A DNA stretch of 64,000 nucleotides from Elusimicrobiota bacterium (GTDB lineage: Bacteria; Elusimicrobiota; Elusimicrobia; FEN-1173): positions 62,001 through 126,000 of the forward strand of contig JADKCG010000008.1 in NCBI GenBank assembly GCA_016714745.1, given 5' to 3'. Below the pieces are notes generated by a model. That model saw nothing but the letters and a program-made list of their open reading frames with translations, ran no database searches and was not told the DNA's origin. A program made the translations under genes and the position numbers. Below are positions 1 to 7,698 of the stretch, piece after piece; position 1 is the stretch's first letter; every line of letters starts with the position of its first letter.

Positions 1-153
1 TCGGACCACAGCGCAAAACCCGGGAGAAAGCACGCCTCCGGGGTCTTGGCCACCGACGGCTACAACAGAAAACATTTTAAACATGTCGGTCGTGGCGTTC
101 ATGACCGCTTGGGTTAAGGTGTTTCGGTCTACCAGTTCTTTAGGCGGGCTCAT
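1..153 (-). CDS. Chemotaxis accessory protein, possibly CheX-like (partial at window edge)
   Basis: Only the first 51 codons are visible; the rest lies beyond base 1. The ATG at 151-153 overlaps the stop of the preceding cheY in an ATGA junction, the usual sign of translational coupling within an operon. The visible residues begin MSPPKELVDRNTLTQAVMNA and continue with an alternating hydrophobic stretch. This loosely resembles the start of CheX/CheC-type phosphatases, and a clearer CheX is encoded at 10891-11346 in the same operon. The family assignment is inference from position and a weak resemblance. That this is a real coding region is fairly sure from the overlap and the intact frame. 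Confidence 0.4.
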   Translation of the reverse strand, partial: MSPPKELVDRNTLTQAVMNATTDMFKMFSVVAVGGQDPGGVLSPGFCAVVR

Positions 154-536
154 GGCTTTGCCGCCATTTTAAGCGCCGCCAAATCCATGCCACGCTCAAT
201 GTCCGCGGCCGTGAAGGGTTTCACAACATAACGGTCCGCCCCCTGTTCGAGGGCCTGTTCCATTTTGGCCATGGTTCCCTCCGTTGTGACCATCAGAATG
301 GGCACATGTTTTGGGGTTTTAATTTTCCGCGCCTCAATTAAAAATTCAAGACCGTTCATGCCGGGCATGTTCCAGTCGCAGAGGACCCAATCGATCCCCC
401 CGGCCTTAAATTGTTTAAGCGCTTCTTTGCCATCCCCGGCCTGGGCAATCTCCGCGGTTTTGTATTTTGTCTCGCTCAGCGCTTTTACGACCGCCTGTCG
501 CATGAACGGCGAGTCATCCACCACAAGAATTTTCAT
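150..536 (-). CDS. cheY: CheY-like single-domain response regulator
   Basis: A 128-residue stand-alone receiver domain. The acidic pair is D7-D8, the phosphoacceptor is D54 in the CDWNMPG context, the switch Thr follows the fourth strand (MVTTEG), and the conserved Lys is in VVKPF. There is no output domain, so it should relay phosphate from CheA to a motor or other effector by protein contact. An AGGAGG ribosome site lies 7 bases before the ATG. It is the penultimate visible gene of the chemotaxis operon, after mcp1, and is coupled to the CheX-like gene downstream. A second CheY lies at 11330-11722. Which of the two talks to the motor and which acts as a phosphate sink cannot be told from sequence. 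Confidence 0.93.
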   Translation of the reverse strand: MKILVVDDSPFMRQAVVKALSETKYKTAEIAQAGDGKEALKQFKAGGIDWVLCDWNMPGMNGLEFLIEARKIKTPKHVPILMVTTEGTMAKMEQALEQGADRYVVKPFTAADIERGMDLAALKMAAKP

Positions 537-572
537 AGGCGCACCTCCTGTGCCATCAAAATTGAGTCCCTT

Positions 573-644
573 TTAGGAGCGCGGGCGTCTCGCCCGCAAT
601 TCTTTAAAATCCAAAACATGCGGGCGAGACGCCCGCGCTCCTAA
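573..644. repeat. Perfect 26-bp inverted repeat, probable hairpin terminator or mobile palindrome
   Basis: The arms 573-598 and 619-644 are perfect 26-bp inverted copies of a GGAGCGCGGGCG-type palindrome, separated by a 20-base AT-rich loop. The repeat starts 5 bases past the stop of mcp1, so a transcript of mcp1 would fold into a very stable stem there. That could act as a terminator or an mRNA end-protector before cheY, although no clear U-tract follows. A truncated relative is at 2803-2828, which marks it as a dispersed family rather than a one-off structure. Confidence 0.85.
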
Positions 645-649
645 CACCC

Positions 650-2755
650 TCAAAAATCCTTAAACGCATCATGCCCATTAGAACTGGGTTCGAGGGGAAA
701 CGCCTCTTCCCCGCCGCTTCTCTTTTTCGCCGACGCCATCACCGGGACAGATTTTGAAGGGGAAGAGCGCCCTTGTGGGCCTTTTGAGGAAGGAGCCGAA
801 TGGCTCCCGCCTGAGATTTTGAACCCTGTCACCATGGCGCGCATCTCTTGGGCCTGAGCGCTCAACTCTTCGGAGGCGCTGGCGGACTCTTCGCTGTTGG
901 CCGCGTTTTGTTGCGTGAGCTGATTCATTTGTTCCATGGCTGTGTTCACTTGGCCTACGCCCTGGCTCTGCTGGTCACTGGCGGCGGCGATTTCGGCCAT
1001 CACTTCGCTCACACGTTTCGCGTGACCGTTAATCTCTTCTAAGTTTTTCATGACTTCTTGATTGATGAGCACGCCGTTTTCGGAATTCTTGACAGACCCT
1101 TCAATCATGTTGGCGGTGTTCTTAGCGGCCTCGGCGGAGCGCATGGCGAGATTTCGAACTTCTTCAGCGACCACGGCGAACCCTTTACCGGCTTCTCCGG
1201 CCCGGGCGGCTTCCACGGCGGCGTTCAAGGCCAGGAGATTGGTCTGGAACGCGATCTCGTCAATGGTCTTGATGATCTTAGCGGTGTCGTCAGAGGATTT
1301 TTTGATTAAGTCCATGGCGGCGGAAAGTCGCATCATGCTCCCCACGCCGTTTTCTGCCGAAGTTTTTGTGGCTTCCGCGATGGCGCGGGCTTCTTTGGCG
1401 TTAGCGGAGTTTTGACGTGTCATGGCCGTCATTTCTTGAAGACTGCTGGCCACTTTTTCGAGGCTAGAGGCCTGCTCGGAGGTGCCCTGGGCCAATGACT
1501 GTGCGCCGGTGCCGATCTGTCCTGAGGCGCTGGCGATCTGGTCAGCACCCACGGCCACTTGTTGGAGAGATTGGTCCAGGGTTTCGGCCGCCAGGTTCAC
1601 GGCGTCTTTGATCTTTGCGTGATCGCCGTTATAATTTCCATGGACTCGTGCGGTCATGTCTTTGTTGGCAAGGTGTTCCAATGCCATGGAGGCATCTTGA
1701 ACGGGTTTAATAACGGCGTCTAAGGTTTCGTTAACCCCTTGTATGATCTCTTGATATCCACCTTGAAACTTATTGGCGTCGCCTCGGGCAGAAAGGTCAC
1801 CCGCCAATCCTGCCGCTGTGAGCGATTTAAATTCTTCCACCAAAGCATTGAGATTTTTCACTGTTTGGTTTAACGCTGGAGCGATTTGGTCCTGCCCGTC
1901 TTTTGCCAAAACCTCAACAGTCAGATCTCCAGCGGCAATTTTCTCCATGGATCCCACAACGTTCTTTTCGAGGGTTTCGGCCAGACCGTCCATGGCTTTC
2001 CCCAATCGACCGAATTCGTCTTGTCGTTCCAAACATAAGCGACGACCCAAATGCCCCTTTCCGAGCTCGTCAATGATCTGTAAAACGGATTTGAGGGGGG
2101 ATTGGATGTCAGTCAGGATGAACCATCCCAACGTCAGGCTGGCCAGAAAGGTGAAGATGAGGCACAGCAACAGGATTCTGTTCATCCGTGTTAATGTGGC
2201 GATGCTCCGCGTTTCGACTTCCTGGCTGGACCGATTGGCCATTTCTACGACCTTATCAATCGCGACACGGTGCGACTCATATTCTTTGGCAATGTCTCCG
2301 GTCAGGAGCTGGAAAGCCCCTTTTTGGTTGGCGGCGCGGATCAGTGGCACAAAATCATTTTTCATTTTTTCAAAAAACCGCAACCCCGGCTCCGCAGAAC
2401 CGATCAAAAACGTGTTTCGCATTTCGCCCTGGGCCAGCTGGCCGGTCCAAAAGGCATGTCGGGTCCGGAAATCCTTTTCGAGGATCTCCAGTTTCGCGAC
2501 CAACCCCGGGACGGCATCGGGGGGAGCCACGGCCAATTGGAAGCCAGTCAAATAGGATTCGATGATATACGCCGGCGGAGGAAGAATGTCGGCCACCAAA
2601 TCTTTCCCCAAGACGATTTCGCCGTACAAGGGGCCGCCAATCCGGATTTTCCCCAGTCCCCAGTAGACAATTCCCGCAAATACAATTAAGCCCGCGGCAC
2701 CGAAGGCCATTAGTATTTGAAGTTTGGTTCTAACTTTAAGGTTGCTTAGGATCAT
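650..2755 (-). CDS. Methyl-accepting chemotaxis protein (receptor 1)
   Basis: A 701-residue transmembrane receptor. Membrane segments are near residues 13-32 and 189-213, bounding a periplasmic sensor of about 155 residues rich in helix-forming sequence (four-helix-bundle type). These are followed by a HAMP and at least one further HAMP-like repeat (residues 215-390). The cytoplasmic signalling domain contains the highly conserved hairpin tip (AFQTNLLALNAAVEAARAGE). A Ser/Pro-rich tail then leads to a terminal AFKDF. That pentapeptide fits the x-[HFYW]-x-x-[HFYW] consensus of CheR/CheB tethers. The signalling half is nearly identical at DNA level to receptors 2 and 3 downstream of cheA-cheW, which indicates recent duplication or gene conversion. 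The ligand is unknown. Confidence 0.93.
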   Translation of the reverse strand: MILSNLKVRTKLQILMAFGAAGLIVFAGIVYWGLGKIRIGGPLYGEIVLGKDLVADILPPPAYIIESYLTGFQLAVAPPDAVPGLVAKLEILEKDFRTRHAFWTGQLAQGEMRNTFLIGSAEPGLRFFEKMKNDFVPLIRAANQKGAFQLLTGDIAKEYESHRVAIDKVVEMANRSSQEVETRSIATLTRMNRILLLCLIFTFLASLTLGWFILTDIQSPLKSVLQIIDELGKGHLGRRLCLERQDEFGRLGKAMDGLAETLEKNVVGSMEKIAAGDLTVEVLAKDGQDQIAPALNQTVKNLNALVEEFKSLTAAGLAGDLSARGDANKFQGGYQEIIQGVNETLDAVIKPVQDASMALEHLANKDMTARVHGNYNGDHAKIKDAVNLAAETLDQSLQQVAVGADQIASASGQIGTGAQSLAQGTSEQASSLEKVASSLQEMTAMTRQNSANAKEARAIAEATKTSAENGVGSMMRLSAAMDLIKKSSDDTAKIIKTIDEIAFQTNLLALNAAVEAARAGEAGKGFAVVAEEVRNLAMRSAEAAKNTANMIEGSVKNSENGVLINQEVMKNLEEINGHAKRVSEVMAEIAAASDQQSQGVGQVNTAMEQMNQLTQQNAANSEESASASEELSAQAQEMRAMVTGFKISGGSHSAPSSKGPQGRSSPSKSVPVMASAKKRSGGEEAFPLEPSSNGHDAFKDF

Positions 2756-2802
2756 ATCGTTAACCCTCTGTTTTGACGTTAAGATTTAGCACAAATCTTT
2801 TC

Positions 2803-2828
2803 GGAGCGCGGGCGTCCTCCCGCGCTCC
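2803..2828. repeat. Short copy of the GGAGCGCGGG palindrome
   Basis: Arms 2803-2812 and 2819-2828 are 10-bp perfect inverted repeats with a 6-base loop. They share the GGAGCGCGGGCGTC core with the longer palindrome at 573-644. It lies between mcp1 and mcp2, next to the REP-like element at 2851. Confidence 0.7.
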
Positions 2829-2850
2829 ATTCGATCCATGCTCTTCTGTA

Positions 2851-2911
2851 GTTGCCCCATTCATGGGGCGACTGTGACGCGCTGTGAAATTCGCCCGATA
2901 AATCGGGCAAC
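2851..2911. repeat. REP-like paired palindrome, copy a
   Basis: A 61-bp element between mcp2 and mcp1. The left half is a palindrome of the form TTGCCCCATTCATGGGGCGA, and the right half is its inverted relative (TCGCCCGATAAATCGGGCAA). Two REP-type units thus face each other across about 20 bases. Copies of the same design occur at 7628-7688 and 11752-11810, always in gaps of this operon. Confidence 0.8.
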
Positions 2912-2959
2912 AACAAATTTTAAAAATCCTTAAACGCATCGTGGCCATTGGAACTGGCT

Positions 2960-4858
2960 TCAAGCGGAAACGCCTCTTCCCCGCCGCTTTTCTTTTTCGT
3001 CGACGCCATCACCGGGACAGATCAACTCTTCGGAGGCGCTGGCGGACTCTTCGCTGTTGGCCGCGTTTTGCTGAGTCAGCTGGTTCATCTGTTCCATGGC
3101 GGTGTTCACTTGGCCTACGCCCTGGCTCTGCTGGTCACTGGCGGCGGCGATTTCGGCCATGACTTCGCTGACGCGTTTGGCGTGGCCGTTGATCTCTTCC
3201 AAGTTCTTCATGACTTCCTGGTTGATCGCCACGCCGTTCTCGGAATTCTTGACAGACCCTTCAATCATGTTAGCGGTGTTTTTCGCGGCCTCGGCGGAGC
3301 GCATGGCCAGGTTCCGCACTTCTTCAGCGACCACGGCAAACCCTTTACCGGCTTCGCCGGCCCGGGCGGCTTCCACAGCGGCGTTCAAGGCGAGAAGGTT
3401 GGTCTGGAACGCGATCTCGTCAATGGTCTTGATGATCTTAGCGGTGTCGTCAGAGGATTTTTTGATTAAGTCCATGGCGGCGGAAAGGCGTTGCATACTG
3501 CTCACACCGTTCTCTGCAGATGTTTTTGTAGCTTCCGCGATGGCGCGAGCTTCTTTGGCGTTAGCGGAGTTTTGACGTGTCATGGCCGTCATTTCTTGAA
3601 GACTGCTGGCCACTTTTTCAAGGCTGGAGGCCTGTTCGCTGGTGCCCTGGGCGAGGGACTGTGCGCCGGTGCCGATCTGGCCGGACGCGCTGGCGATCTG
3701 GTCAGCCCCCACGGCCACTTGTTGGAGAGATTGGTCCAGGGTTTCGGCCGCCAGGTTCACGGCGTCTTTGATCTTTGCGTGATCGCCGTTATAATTTCCA
3801 TGGACGCGTGCGGTCATGTCTTTGGCCGCGATTTCTTCCAAAGCGGTGGTGGCTTCTTGAATAGGTTGCACCACAGCGTCAAGTGTTTTATTCATCCCGT
3901 CCACCACATCTTTAAACGCTCCTTGGTATCCGTCCGTGGGCGCCCGTTGGGAGAGATGCCCCTCCACGGCGCCCTGGGCGAGCTGGCCCAACTCTTCGGT
4001 TAATTTGCTCAGGCTTTCCGTGGCCGTTTTCATGCCCTGGCAGAGAGCGTCGTGGGAAGACCGAGGAGTTAATGGATGGGTGAGGTCGCCGCGGCCAATT
4101 TTTTCCGCGGCATCGCTCATGTCTTTCACGTAAGTCCGGAGTTCTCGGAAGGCGTCGGCGAGTTGGCCCGTTTCATCTTTGGAATGGTGGTTGATCTCGC
4201 GTCGGAAATCGCCTTTGGACATGTCGTGGGCGATTTCGGCTAAGGGGGGGAGGGAGGCCGTGGACCGGCGGATCAACCAAAAGATGATGCCCAAAATAAT
4301 GAGCCCCAGTGCGCCGCTTGTGAGCAAACTCGTGGTCCGGGCCTTCCGAACAATTCGATCGTCTTCTTCTGCAGAGACGTCAAGGCCCACGAACCCGAAG
4401 AGGTCCCCTTCTTTTTTGTCGGCGTGGCAGGTCAGGCAGTCCGCTTTAGCGAGGATCGGTCGGAGCCCAACGGTTGTTCGCTTGCCGCTCAAAGAAACAA
4501 TTTTGACCAATGGCTTTTTTGATTTGCTGGACTCGCTCACCACTTCAGTGGGAGGGTCTCCGGCAGTGATGCCCTTGGCTCGGGTGACTTTACCCTGGGG
4601 GTCCAAAATATAGGATCGATTGACCCCTTTCATCTGGCTGACGGTTTCTAGGGTGCTGTTCGTCATATCGTTATTGTTTTGCATCATGGCCACGTCCAAC
4701 ATGGCTTCGGTGAAGAAACTTAGGTTTTCCACCATCTTCTGTCGTTGGCCGTCGCTGGAGGTTTGATCCCGACGCATTTGCAACCCGGTGATGAGGGCAA
4801 GGCTCAATAGGCCGACCATGGCTAACGGAACCAATATTTTCGCGGACAATGATTTCAT
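2960..4858 (-). CDS. Methyl-accepting chemotaxis protein with periplasmic haem-c motif (receptor 2, altered C-terminus)
   Basis: A 632-residue receptor. TM1 is at about residues 7-26 and TM2 at about 176-196. The periplasmic sensor between them contains CLTCH at 141-145, a covalent haem-c attachment motif, late in a domain that resembles DUF3365/Tar-like haem sensors. HAMP and the standard MCP signalling domain follow. A haem-c receptor would sense redox state, oxygen or a diatomic gas (known for DcrA-type receptors; inferred here). Compared with receptors 1 and 3, about 110 bp are missing at 3022-3023. The deletion shifts the frame after ASEEL, so the last 19 codons read out of frame and the AFKDF pentapeptide is lost. 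The signalling tip itself is intact. Confidence 0.9.
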   Translation of the reverse strand: MKSLSAKILVPLAMVGLLSLALITGLQMRRDQTSSDGQRQKMVENLSFFTEAMLDVAMMQNNNDMTNSTLETVSQMKGVNRSYILDPQGKVTRAKGITAGDPPTEVVSESSKSKKPLVKIVSLSGKRTTVGLRPILAKADCLTCHADKKEGDLFGFVGLDVSAEEDDRIVRKARTTSLLTSGALGLIILGIIFWLIRRSTASLPPLAEIAHDMSKGDFRREINHHSKDETGQLADAFRELRTYVKDMSDAAEKIGRGDLTHPLTPRSSHDALCQGMKTATESLSKLTEELGQLAQGAVEGHLSQRAPTDGYQGAFKDVVDGMNKTLDAVVQPIQEATTALEEIAAKDMTARVHGNYNGDHAKIKDAVNLAAETLDQSLQQVAVGADQIASASGQIGTGAQSLAQGTSEQASSLEKVASSLQEMTAMTRQNSANAKEARAIAEATKTSAENGVSSMQRLSAAMDLIKKSSDDTAKIIKTIDEIAFQTNLLALNAAVEAARAGEAGKGFAVVAEEVRNLAMRSAEAAKNTANMIEGSVKNSENGVAINQEVMKNLEEINGHAKRVSEVMAEIAAASDQQSQGVGQVNTAMEQMNQLTQQNAANSEESASASEELICPGDGVDEKEKRRGRGVSA

Positions 4859-4884
4859 GGTGTCACTCCTTCAATTTCAATCGT

Positions 4885-4915
4885 TCATCATCCCAGCGAA
4901 GGCCGGGTTCCAGTC
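4885..4915. repeat. Fragment of a dispersed CCCAGC/GCCGGG palindrome
   Basis: A 31-bp imperfect palindrome (TCATCATCCCAGCGAAGGCC and onward) between receptors 2 and 3. It resembles the common CTGGATTCCCGC-CTTCG-type intergenic repeats seen in many proteobacterial and candidate-phylum genomes. That resemblance is from memory. The rest of the 4859-4979 gap shows nothing else recognisable. Confidence 0.45.
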
Positions 4916-4979
4916 TGTAGAACCATGTTTGTGTACCCAAATCAACCACTGCGCCCCACCTTTCGCCGGGGAGACAGGC

Positions 4980-7071
4980 TCAGAAGTCTTTAAACGCATC
5001 ATGCCCATTGGAACTGGTTTCGAGTGGAAACGCCTCTTCCCCGCCGCTTTTCTTTTTCGCCGACGCCATCGCCGGGACAGATTTTGAAGAGGAGGTTCGA
5101 CCCTGTGGGCCTTTTGAGGAAGGAACCGAATGGCTCCCGCCTGAGATTTTGAACCCTGCCACCATGGCGCGCATCTCTTGGGCCTGGGCGCTGAGCTCTT
5201 CCGACGCGCTGGCGGACTCTTCCGAGTTGGCGGCGTTTTGCTGGGTCAATTGGTTCATTTGTTCCATGGCGGTGTTCACTTGTCCCACGCCCTGGCTCTG
5301 TTGATCTGACGCGGCGGCGATTTCCGCCATCACTTCGCTCACACGCTTCGCGTGGCCGTTAATTTCTTCCAGGTTCTTCATGACTTCCTGGTTAATCGCC
5401 ACGCCGTTCTCGGAATTTTTTACGGATCCTTCAATCATGTTGGCGGTGTTCTTAGCGGCTTCGGCAGAGCGCATGGCGAGATTCCTTACTTCTTCAGCCA
5501 CGACGGCGAACCCTTTACCGGCTTCGCCGGCCCGGGCGGCTTCCACAGCGGCGTTCAAAGCGAGAAGGTTGGTTTGGAAAGCGATCTCGTCGATGGTCTT
5601 GATGATCTTGGCGGTATCGTCCGAGGATTTTTTGATTAAGTCCATGGCGGCGGAAAGGCGTTGCATACTGCTCACACCGTTCTCTGCCGAGGTTTTTGTG
5701 GCTTCCGCGATGGCGCGGGCTTCCTTGGCGTTGGCGGAGTTTTGACGTGTCATGGCCGTCATTTCTTGAAGACTGCTGGCCACTTTTTCAAGGCTGGAGG
5801 CCTGTTCCGAGGTGCCCTGGGCCAAGGACTGTGCGCCGGTGCCAATCTGGCCGGACGCGCTGGCGATCTGGTCGGCACCCACGGCGACCTGCTGGAGGCT
5901 CTGGTCAAGGGTTTCAGCCGCCAGGTTCACGGCGTCTTTGATTTTGCCGTGATCGCCCTGATAGTCGCTATCAACACGGGCGGTCATGTCTTTTTGAGCG
6001 ATACGTTCCAAAACACTCGAGGCTTCCTGAACCGGTTTAATGACTGCGTCTAAGGTATCATTGACGCCTTGGACAATATCTCGATACCCTCCTGAAACAT
6101 ATTGGCGTTCCGCGCGTGGACAACCGACCTTCCAAGGCCGCTGTGGTGAGCGATTTGGATTCTGAAATAAGCCCCCGTAAGGATCCAGCTGTTTTGTTGC
6201 TGGCGGGGGAGATTTCGTCTCGGTCGTCTTTCGGTGTTAGCTGAATAGCGATGTCTCCGGCGGCCAATTTCGCCAGGGACTTCACAACATTGTTTTGCAT
6301 GTCGTCAGCAAATCGATCCATAACGCTCCCAAGCTCGCCGATTTCGTCCCGGCGAGAGAGACGGAGCCGCCGTTGCAGGTGTCCTGCGGCCAGGGAGTTC
6401 ATCATAACAACGCCGGCCTTGAGCGGTGTGACAATGGAATTGGTTAGAAAAAATCCTAACCCCATTGCCACAGCAAAATTGATGATCATGAGCCACCAGA
6501 GGAGTTGCGTGGTGGCTTTGTTTTTTTTGTCCGCTGACTCGTCAACGTTCTTGGCGTGGGCGATCGTGGTGTTCATCATTTTAAGCAGGAGATCCCGTTG
6601 TTTTTCCGAGCGTTCTTTAAATTCTCCCTCCAAGAGAGCCAGGGCTTCTTCGTCTTTATTTTCCCTTGCCAATCGGCGGGTTTCGTTCAAACTGCTTAAA
6701 AAACCATCCCGGTTTCCTTCAAACTCCTTTAACAAATCGCGTATTTCGTTTGTGGCGGCAACTTCCTTAAACCCCGCCATGTTTTCGGAGACTTCCCCAA
6801 TGTGTTTGTCCATGGATGCATCCCTATCGGCGATCTTCGCGGGATCGTTGTATCGAATCATGTCCCGGATACTGACGCGGTTCCGCTGGAAGGCCGTACT
6901 GGCCAGACCAAGATGTTCCAGCCCTTCGACCCCTTCCTGAAAAAGTTGATCTTGTCCGGCCTGAACGGCCTTGAGGCCCCGGTTGGCCATGATCCCCATA
7001 CACAGGGTCAGAAGTGCCCCTACGGCAAACCCGCCAATCAACTTCGGTCCAATCTTAATATCGTTTAGCAT
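4980..7071 (-). CDS. Methyl-accepting chemotaxis protein (receptor 3), frame broken near 6088-6112
   Basis: Start chosen at the ATG at 7071, six bases after GGAGG; an upstream in-frame start has no such site. The N-terminal part has TM1 near residues 10-30, a four-helix-bundle type periplasmic domain, TM2 near residues 190-210, and HAMP. Reading then leaves frame in the HAMP linker. Comparison with receptor 1 shows that two single bases are missing, around 6111 (before ACGCC) and 6100 (CAG-GAGGG). Restoring them gives continuous homology (NMFQGGYRDIVQGVN) into the second segment, which holds HAMP-2, the signalling hairpin and the terminal AFKDF. Either this receptor is a recent pseudogene or the sequence carries indel errors. 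The strong conservation of both halves favours error. Confidence 0.8.
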
Positions 7072-7097
7072 GGTGATCCTCCCCAATTGAAAAATAT

Positions 7098-7592
7098 TTA
7101 AGCCGCTGGTGTGGCGGCGCGCAGATCCGAAACGTCTTGGTTCGAGAGAATTCGGTCGATGTCCAACAGGAGCCGCACGCGCCCGCCGGTTTTGCCGATC
7201 CCGAGCAGGTCTTCGGTGGCGACGCCGTTGCCGAAAGCGGGCACGGGTTCGATGTCTTTGTCGGCGATGTTGGCCACTTCGCTGACTTGGTCGACGGTGA
7301 TCCCGATTTCCAATCCGCGGGCGCGGACCACGATGATGCAGTTCTGCCCCTCGGCGGCGGGCAGACCCAGCTTCAATCGCAGGTCCACGACCGGGATGAT
7401 TTTTCCGCGCAAATTGATGACCCCGCGCAAATGTTCCGGCGTGCGGGGCACAGGCGTGATCGCCATGGTCCCGATGATTTCTTGGACCTTTAAAATCTCA
7501 ATGCCGTATTCTTCCTTGGCGAGGAAGAAGGTGAGAAACTTGCCGCCGGCCACCCGTCGAGTGGGCGATAATTCTTGCGTCGATGTGGACAT
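7098..7592 (-). CDS. cheW: CheW coupling protein
   Basis: The start at 7592 (MSTSTQ) is preceded by AGGAGG. A longer in-frame reading would begin inside the REP-like repeat at 7628 and is rejected. The protein has 164 residues and is essentially one CheW/SH3-like domain (LTFFLAKEEYGIEILKVQEI, then INLRGKIIPVVDLR). It bridges receptors to the P5 domain of CheA. It lies between cheA and the three receptor genes, as expected for a complete signalling unit. Its domain is closely related to the C-terminal half of the long CheW-like protein at 13151-14152, so the two probably arose by duplication. Confidence 0.94.
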   Translation of the reverse strand: MSTSTQELSPTRRVAGGKFLTFFLAKEEYGIEILKVQEIIGTMAITPVPRTPEHLRGVINLRGKIIPVVDLRLKLGLPAAEGQNCIIVVRARGLEIGITVDQVSEVANIADKDIEPVPAFGNGVATEDLLGIGKTGGRVRLLLDIDRILSNQDVSDLRAATPAA

Positions 7593-7627
7593 GTGTGCCT
7601 CCTGGTTGAACCTTTTATCCTGGCGTC

Positions 7628-7688
7628 GTTGCCCCATTGATGGGGCGACTTTGACTTCCGCTGAAAATCGCCCGATGAATCGGGCAAC
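7628..7688. repeat. REP-like paired palindrome, copy b
   Basis: A 61-bp element in the cheA-cheW gap with the same two-palindrome design and length as copy a at 2851 (GTTGCCCCATTGATGGGGCG ... CGGGCAAC). It lies just upstream of the cheW ribosome site, so it would fold in the 5' region of the cheW message. Confidence 0.8.
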
Positions 7689-7698
7689 AACAATAAAT

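Noticed and set aside
1773..2555. A 260-residue plus-strand open frame opposite receptor 1
   Set aside because: Shadow of the receptor gene in a complementary frame.
573..2911. A CRISPR-like array among the repeats near the receptors
   Set aside because: The repeats are palindromic, few, unevenly spaced and of different families; there are no spacers of constant length and no cas genes.
2760..2963. A 67-residue minus-strand ORF between receptors 1 and 2
   Set aside because: It is composed of palindromic repeats and has no ribosome site or family match.
7593..7637. A longer cheW starting at 7637
   Set aside because: The extra codons lie in the REP-like element and the ATG at 7592 has the better ribosome site.
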